NCBI GenBank assembly: GCA_015661795.1
Contig: DQVJ01000061.1
Coordinates: 1 to 9,841, forward strand
Reading direction: 5' to 3'
DNA from: Sulfurovum sp.
GTDB lineage: Bacteria > Campylobacterota > Campylobacteria > Campylobacterales > Sulfurovaceae
Length of the DNA stretch: 9,841 bases
Both the position numbers and the translations under genes were made by a program. The notes under the pieces were generated by a model, which was given only the letters and a program-made list of their open reading frames with translations, did no database searches and had not been told where the DNA came from. Below, piece after piece: positions 6,966 to 9,841 of this stretch. Every line of letters starts with the position of its first letter. The stretch's first letter is position 1.

Positions 6966-7286
6966 TTATGTTTTAACTTTACATCCTAATCTTTGATGTT
7001 CTATTAATAACGCTTCTTTTTTACTTTTAGCATCACGTAGCATTTTTGCTTTATTGTTACTTACTGTGATATCTGGTGTAGTCATGGCAGGGGCAATTTC
7101 TTCTAAATGAAAAGCACTTGTGTTTTTCACACCCTCTATAAATTTATCTATCTTTGTAATTTTTTTATTGATAATTTCACATTCCTCAACACTATTACTT
7201 TCTGTATATGGCATCTTACCACTACATCCCGATACAGATATCATCATACTTACAAAAGAAATGCTAAGAAGTAATTTATTATTCAT
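6966..7286 (-). CDS. Small predicted lipoprotein
   Basis: A 106-aa protein with a clear lipoprotein signal: a positively charged start, a hydrophobic stretch and the lipobox V-S-G-C with the acylated cysteine at C21. It should be exported, lipidated and anchored to the inner or outer membrane. The mature part (about 86 aa) is polar, with Lys/Glu-rich stretches that look helical (about residues 33-53 and 78-98) and two further cysteines (C36 and C101), which could form a disulfide. I do not recognise the family. AAAAGG (7300-7295) precedes the ATG by 8 nt. It is followed by the transglutaminase-like gene after 16 bp, suggesting that the two act together at the envelope. Confidence 0.75.
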   Translation of the reverse strand: MNNKLLLSISFVSMMISVSGCSGKMPYTESNSVEECEIINKKITKIDKFIEGVKNTSAFHLEEIAPAMTTPDITVSNNKAKMLRDAKSKKEALLIEHQRLGCKVKT

Positions 7287-7306
7287 GATATAAACCTTTT
7301 TTAAAT

Positions 7307-7315
7307 ATTATAGCA
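7307..7315 (-). promoter_or_regulatory. Extended -10 promoter of the lipoprotein gene
   Basis: The minus strand reads TGC-TATAAT over 7315-7307, a perfect extended -10. The expected start near 7300 leaves a very short leader holding the AAAAGG site. No good -35 exists at the right spacing. This separates the lipoprotein and transglutaminase-like pair from the genes behind guaA, though the 56-bp gap has no clear terminator, so read-through is possible. Confidence 0.55.
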
Positions 7316-7342
7316 CAAGCTTTTCAAAGAAACTCATGTCTA

Positions 7343-8458
7343 TTAAAAATCAACACCAAACAACAATTTACTTGTTGTTTTATTATTCCCTATTGTAGGG
7401 TTCGGGTTAGAGTCATTGATGAAGTCAAATACCAACCTAACCGAAAAAAAGTCCAAAAGTGGGACTGTGAAACTTACATTTGACCTAAATATCCAATCTT
7501 CATTTATATCTTGGAGACTTGGGAAGTACATCATAAAACCATCCATAATTAAACTATTAATAAGTACTAAATCATCAAATTGATATTTACCTGTAAGTTG
7601 TACTGCAGCTACTGGGAAGTTTTTATCTTCAAATTGCTTATCTGTATACCTCGATGTGGCATACCCCAAACCCATACTGGTTTCCAACCATTGAGACTTA
7701 CCAAAGCTAAATCTTTTACCATAACCCACATTTGGAATAAATCTGTCTTCAATCTGTCTTGGACGATCATACTCTGCTAAAAGAGCTGCATAATAAAACT
7801 TGTCATTGGTAAAATGATTTTTATACATCATAATACCTACAAGTTCATCTTTGTTTTGTACAGTAGGCGTACCTTCTGTTTGAGTCGTTTCAAAAGCATA
7901 ATCAATATACAGTTTGACTTCATGTTCCGCTTGCTTACTTTGTAAATTTAACAAAATATCTACTTTGTTCTTTTCACTGATTCCACTTTCTATTTCGAAA
8001 CCAACATTGATATTACCTTTTACATAAGGAAAGGTATTTCTGATTTTATTTTCCAAAGAATCGTCATCACTTACTGACATTACAAAATTGTCTATATCAG
8101 CTATTTTAATTCGTCGAAGATTCTTACCTTCCATAACCTTTAAATATTTATTATCTTCAATCCCAATTACTCTCCCATCTATGTCTATACGGTTAAACGA
8201 AATGTGATAATTGTATTTTGTATATATAGAATCAATATCTTTATAAGCTATATGATTAATACCCTCACTGTAGTTTAATTTAAAAGAAAGTTTTTCAGGT
8301 CCTAAATTTGTCACCCTTCCATACAATACCATGCCATGTACAACAATGGTATCTTTAATCTCTTCTTTTTCTGAAGGTTCTTCTATCTCTCCCTCTGCAT
8401 AGGTAAAAGCTAAAGCTAGCAGAAACAGAAATAAATATCTGACTAATATCAAATTCAT
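7343..8458 (-). CDS. Outer-membrane beta-barrel protein, DUF481/YdiY-like
   Basis: A 371-aa exported protein. A signal peptide (hydrophobic 3-18, cleavage likely after 'FTYA' at 21) precedes an acidic linker. A beta-rich N-terminal domain (about 38-130) contains repeats of the form 'hG.v.G.v' and 'I.i.dIds', as in YdiY-family proteins. From about 148 to the end, alternating amphipathic strands look like a barrel of 8-12 strands, ending in an aromatic C-terminal 'LLFGVDF', the usual BAM recognition signal. The DUF481 family is known as salt-induced or acid-responsive outer-membrane proteins of uncertain function. Assignment rests on architecture and not on a diagnostic motif. An AAAGG site precedes the ATG, and the gene follows the zinc-ribbon gene by 17 bp, so it is probably transcribed from guaA. 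Confidence 0.65.
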   Translation of the reverse strand: MNLILVRYLFLFLLALAFTYAEGEIEEPSEKEEIKDTIVVHGMVLYGRVTNLGPEKLSFKLNYSEGINHIAYKDIDSIYTKYNYHISFNRIDIDGRVIGIEDNKYLKVMEGKNLRRIKIADIDNFVMSVSDDDSLENKIRNTFPYVKGNINVGFEIESGISEKNKVDILLNLQSKQAEHEVKLYIDYAFETTQTEGTPTVQNKDELVGIMMYKNHFTNDKFYYAALLAEYDRPRQIEDRFIPNVGYGKRFSFGKSQWLETSMGLGYATSRYTDKQFEDKNFPVAAVQLTGKYQFDDLVLINSLIMDGFMMYFPSLQDINEDWIFRSNVSFTVPLLDFFSVRLVFDFINDSNPNPTIGNNKTTSKLLFGVDF

Positions 8459-8475
8459 AAAAAACCTTTATTTTA

Positions 8476-8757
8476 TTATTTCAAACGTTTGGAAGTCACC
8501 TCATCAGACTCTATTTCACATAAAAGTGTATCTTGTCCACAATGTCTACATATACTTCTCATAGTAAAAATATACCATCCATTTTTATTTTTTAAGATGG
8601 ACTGTTTACATTTTGGACATGTGATTTTACTTTGCATAATAGCAAATACCATCATAGGGAGTGCATAAAATAAATTAGCCGAAAATATAGAAAGAATAAC
8701 TAAAAAACCTACGATGATTGAAAGCAGTATATATGTTATATAAGCGGGGAAACACAT
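8476..8757 (-). CDS. Small two-helix membrane protein with a zinc ribbon
   Basis: A 93-aa protein with a hydrophobic N-terminal half (about residues 4-43, probably two membrane helices) and a cytosolic tail carrying CPKC (47-50) and CRHC (70-73), a four-cysteine zinc-ribbon pattern. The closing segment is acidic then basic. I do not recognise the family; similar short membrane-anchored zinc ribbons are often hypothetical. The ATG lies 7 bp after the guaA stop, and the only SD-like AGG abuts it. Translation is therefore probably coupled to guaA, or starts at another codon nearby. Confidence 0.6.
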   Translation of the reverse strand: MCFPAYITYILLSIIVGFLVILSIFSANLFYALPMMVFAIMQSKITCPKCKQSILKNKNGWYIFTMRSICRHCGQDTLLCEIESDEVTSKRLK

Positions 8758-8764
8758 CCTATGA

Positions 8765-9841
8765 TTATTCCCACTCTATTGTTGCAGGTGGCTTGGAAGA
8801 AATATCGTACACTACACGATTAATCCCGTCAATTTCATTGATAATCCTACGACTCATACCTTCTAAAATATCATGGGGGATATGTGCAAATGTTGCCGTC
8901 ATTCCGTCAACAGATTCTACAATACGTATACACACAGTATTATCATAGGTACGATTATCACCCATCACTCCCACTGACTGTACATTTAACAGTACTGTAA
9001 AAGCTTGCCATACTTTATCGTAGTAACCTGTGGCTTTAAGCTCTTCTTGCATGATGGCATCTGATTCTCTAATGAGGTGTAGCCCCTCTTCAGTAACTGC
9101 CCCCATAGTCCGAATAGCCAGTCCTGGACCAGGAAACGGATGTCGTCCAATCATATCTTTGGGGAGTCCTAATTCTAGTCCTAATTTACGTACTTCATCT
9201 TTAAAAATTTCTCTTAAAGGCTCTACCAATTCAAATGTCATCCAGTCAGGTAATCCACCTACATTATGATGTGATTTGATGGTTTTTGATGGACCTTTGA
9301 CAGAGACTGATTCTATGACATCTGTATAAAGTGTTCCTTGTGCCAAAAATGCCACATCAGTATGTTTTTTAGCCTCAGCATCAAATACTTCGATGAACTT
9401 TTCACCGATAGCTTTACGTTTGGTCTCAGGGTCACTTATACCTTCAAGTGCAGCCATAAACTCTTTTTTTGCATTCACTGTAATAAGCGGAATATCAAGT
9501 AGTTTAAACATTACCTGTACCTGTTCTGCCTCATCTTTACGAAGTAAGCCTTGGTCTACGAAAACACAAATGAGTTGCTCTTTAGGCAAAGCTTCATTGA
9601 GCATCGCAGCCACAACAGAAGAATCCACCCCACCAGATACACCACATAGGACTTTTTTATCACCTACTTGTGCTTGGATTGAAGCTATTTTCTCCTTTGC
9701 AAAACTCCCCATATTCCATGTACTATCACATCCACAGATATGTTTGGCAAAGTTTTTAAGCATAGCTGTACCCTCTACAGAGTGATGCACTTCTGGGTGA
9801 AATTGAAAAGCATAAATATTTCTACTCGTATCTGCAATAGC
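8765..9841 (-). CDS. guaA: GMP synthase (glutamine-hydrolysing), 5' end outside window
   Basis: The visible 358 residues are the C-terminal two thirds of GuaA, which converts XMP to GMP using ATP and glutamine-derived ammonia. The fragment enters at the end of the class I glutamine amidotransferase domain, with the catalytic H15 and E17 of 'FHPEV' (fragment numbering). The nucleophilic Cys lies beyond the window. The ATP pyrophosphatase domain follows, with the P-loop SGGVDSS at 69-75, and then the GMP-synthase dimerisation domain, including '[13 protein letters not shown]' and the invariant ending 'KPPATIEWE'. All is intact and the C-terminus is complete. The frame continues upstream of the GTG at 9790 to the window edge, so no start is called. 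It heads the run of minus-strand envelope genes. Confidence 0.97.
   Translation of the reverse strand, partial: AIADTSRNIYAFQFHPEVHHSVEGTAMLKNFAKHICGCDSTWNMGSFAKEKIASIQAQVGDKKVLCGVSGGVDSSVVAAMLNEALPKEQLICVFVDQGLLRKDEAEQVQVMFKLLDIPLITVNAKKEFMAALEGISDPETKRKAIGEKFIEVFDAEAKKHTDVAFLAQGTLYTDVIESVSVKGPSKTIKSHHNVGGLPDWMTFELVEPLREIFKDEVRKLGLELGLPKDMIGRHPFPGPGLAIRTMGAVTEEGLHLIRESDAIMQEELKATGYYDKVWQAFTVLLNVQSVGVMGDNRTYDNTVCIRIVESVDGMTATFAHIPHDILEGMSRRIINEIDGINRVVYDISSKPPATIEWE

Noticed and set aside
7580..7780. Plus-strand open frame antisense to the outer-membrane protein gene
   Set aside because: No ribosome-binding site or family resemblance; the minus-strand frame has a signal peptide and barrel pattern.
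9030..9785. Plus-strand open frames inside guaA
   Set aside because: They are antisense shadows of a strongly conserved enzyme, serine/proline-rich in composition, without ribosome-binding sites or recognisable domains.

Overview
The window is AT-rich and densely coded. The gene content (a short divergent HemD, a FieF-type cation transporter, HtpG with no long UTR, GuaA) and promoters made of a strong TATAAT with a poor or absent -35 suggest a Campylobacterota chromosome, probably a Sulfurovum/Sulfurimonas-like marine or sediment lineage. This is inferred from protein flavour and not from a marker gene. No mobile element, CRISPR array, tRNA or rRNA was seen.

Left part (1-1869): bases 1-89 hold a good hairpin but no assignable gene. 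Bases 90-277 fold as one long, interrupted rod. On the minus strand this lies directly behind a perfect TATAAT and has the size and shape of 6S RNA. Upstream of it on the same strand lies a two-gene operon: a FieF-type CDF metal exporter (GTG start) followed by hemD, overlapping by 4 nt.

Middle (1870-6315): a 148-bp divergent intergenic region with a tandem near-palindromic repeat precedes a membrane-bound PAS-GGDEF-EAL protein on the plus strand. Its GGDEF site is degenerate and its EAL site intact, so it is predicted to degrade c-di-GMP. It converges on htpG (minus strand) across a 13-bp hairpin terminator. htpG starts at 6255, has a textbook SD and a TTGCAA-17-TATAAT promoter.

Right part (6330-9841): all genes are on the minus strand. 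In order of transcription they are guaA (the 5' end lies outside the window), a small two-helix membrane protein with a zinc ribbon, a DUF481/YdiY-like outer-membrane beta-barrel protein, a small lipoprotein with its own extended -10 promoter, and a membrane-anchored transglutaminase-like protein. The last gene is cut by an in-frame TAA. The same frame continues for 47 more codons, carries the expected third catalytic motif, and ends at a TAG inside a 10-bp inverted repeat just upstream of the htpG promoter. This broken gene is the most concrete surprise in the window, followed by the 6S-like RNA. Guanine-nucleotide synthesis, haem synthesis, chaperone and c-di-GMP genes are otherwise ordinary housekeeping. 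The four genes behind guaA look like a small envelope module of unknown purpose.
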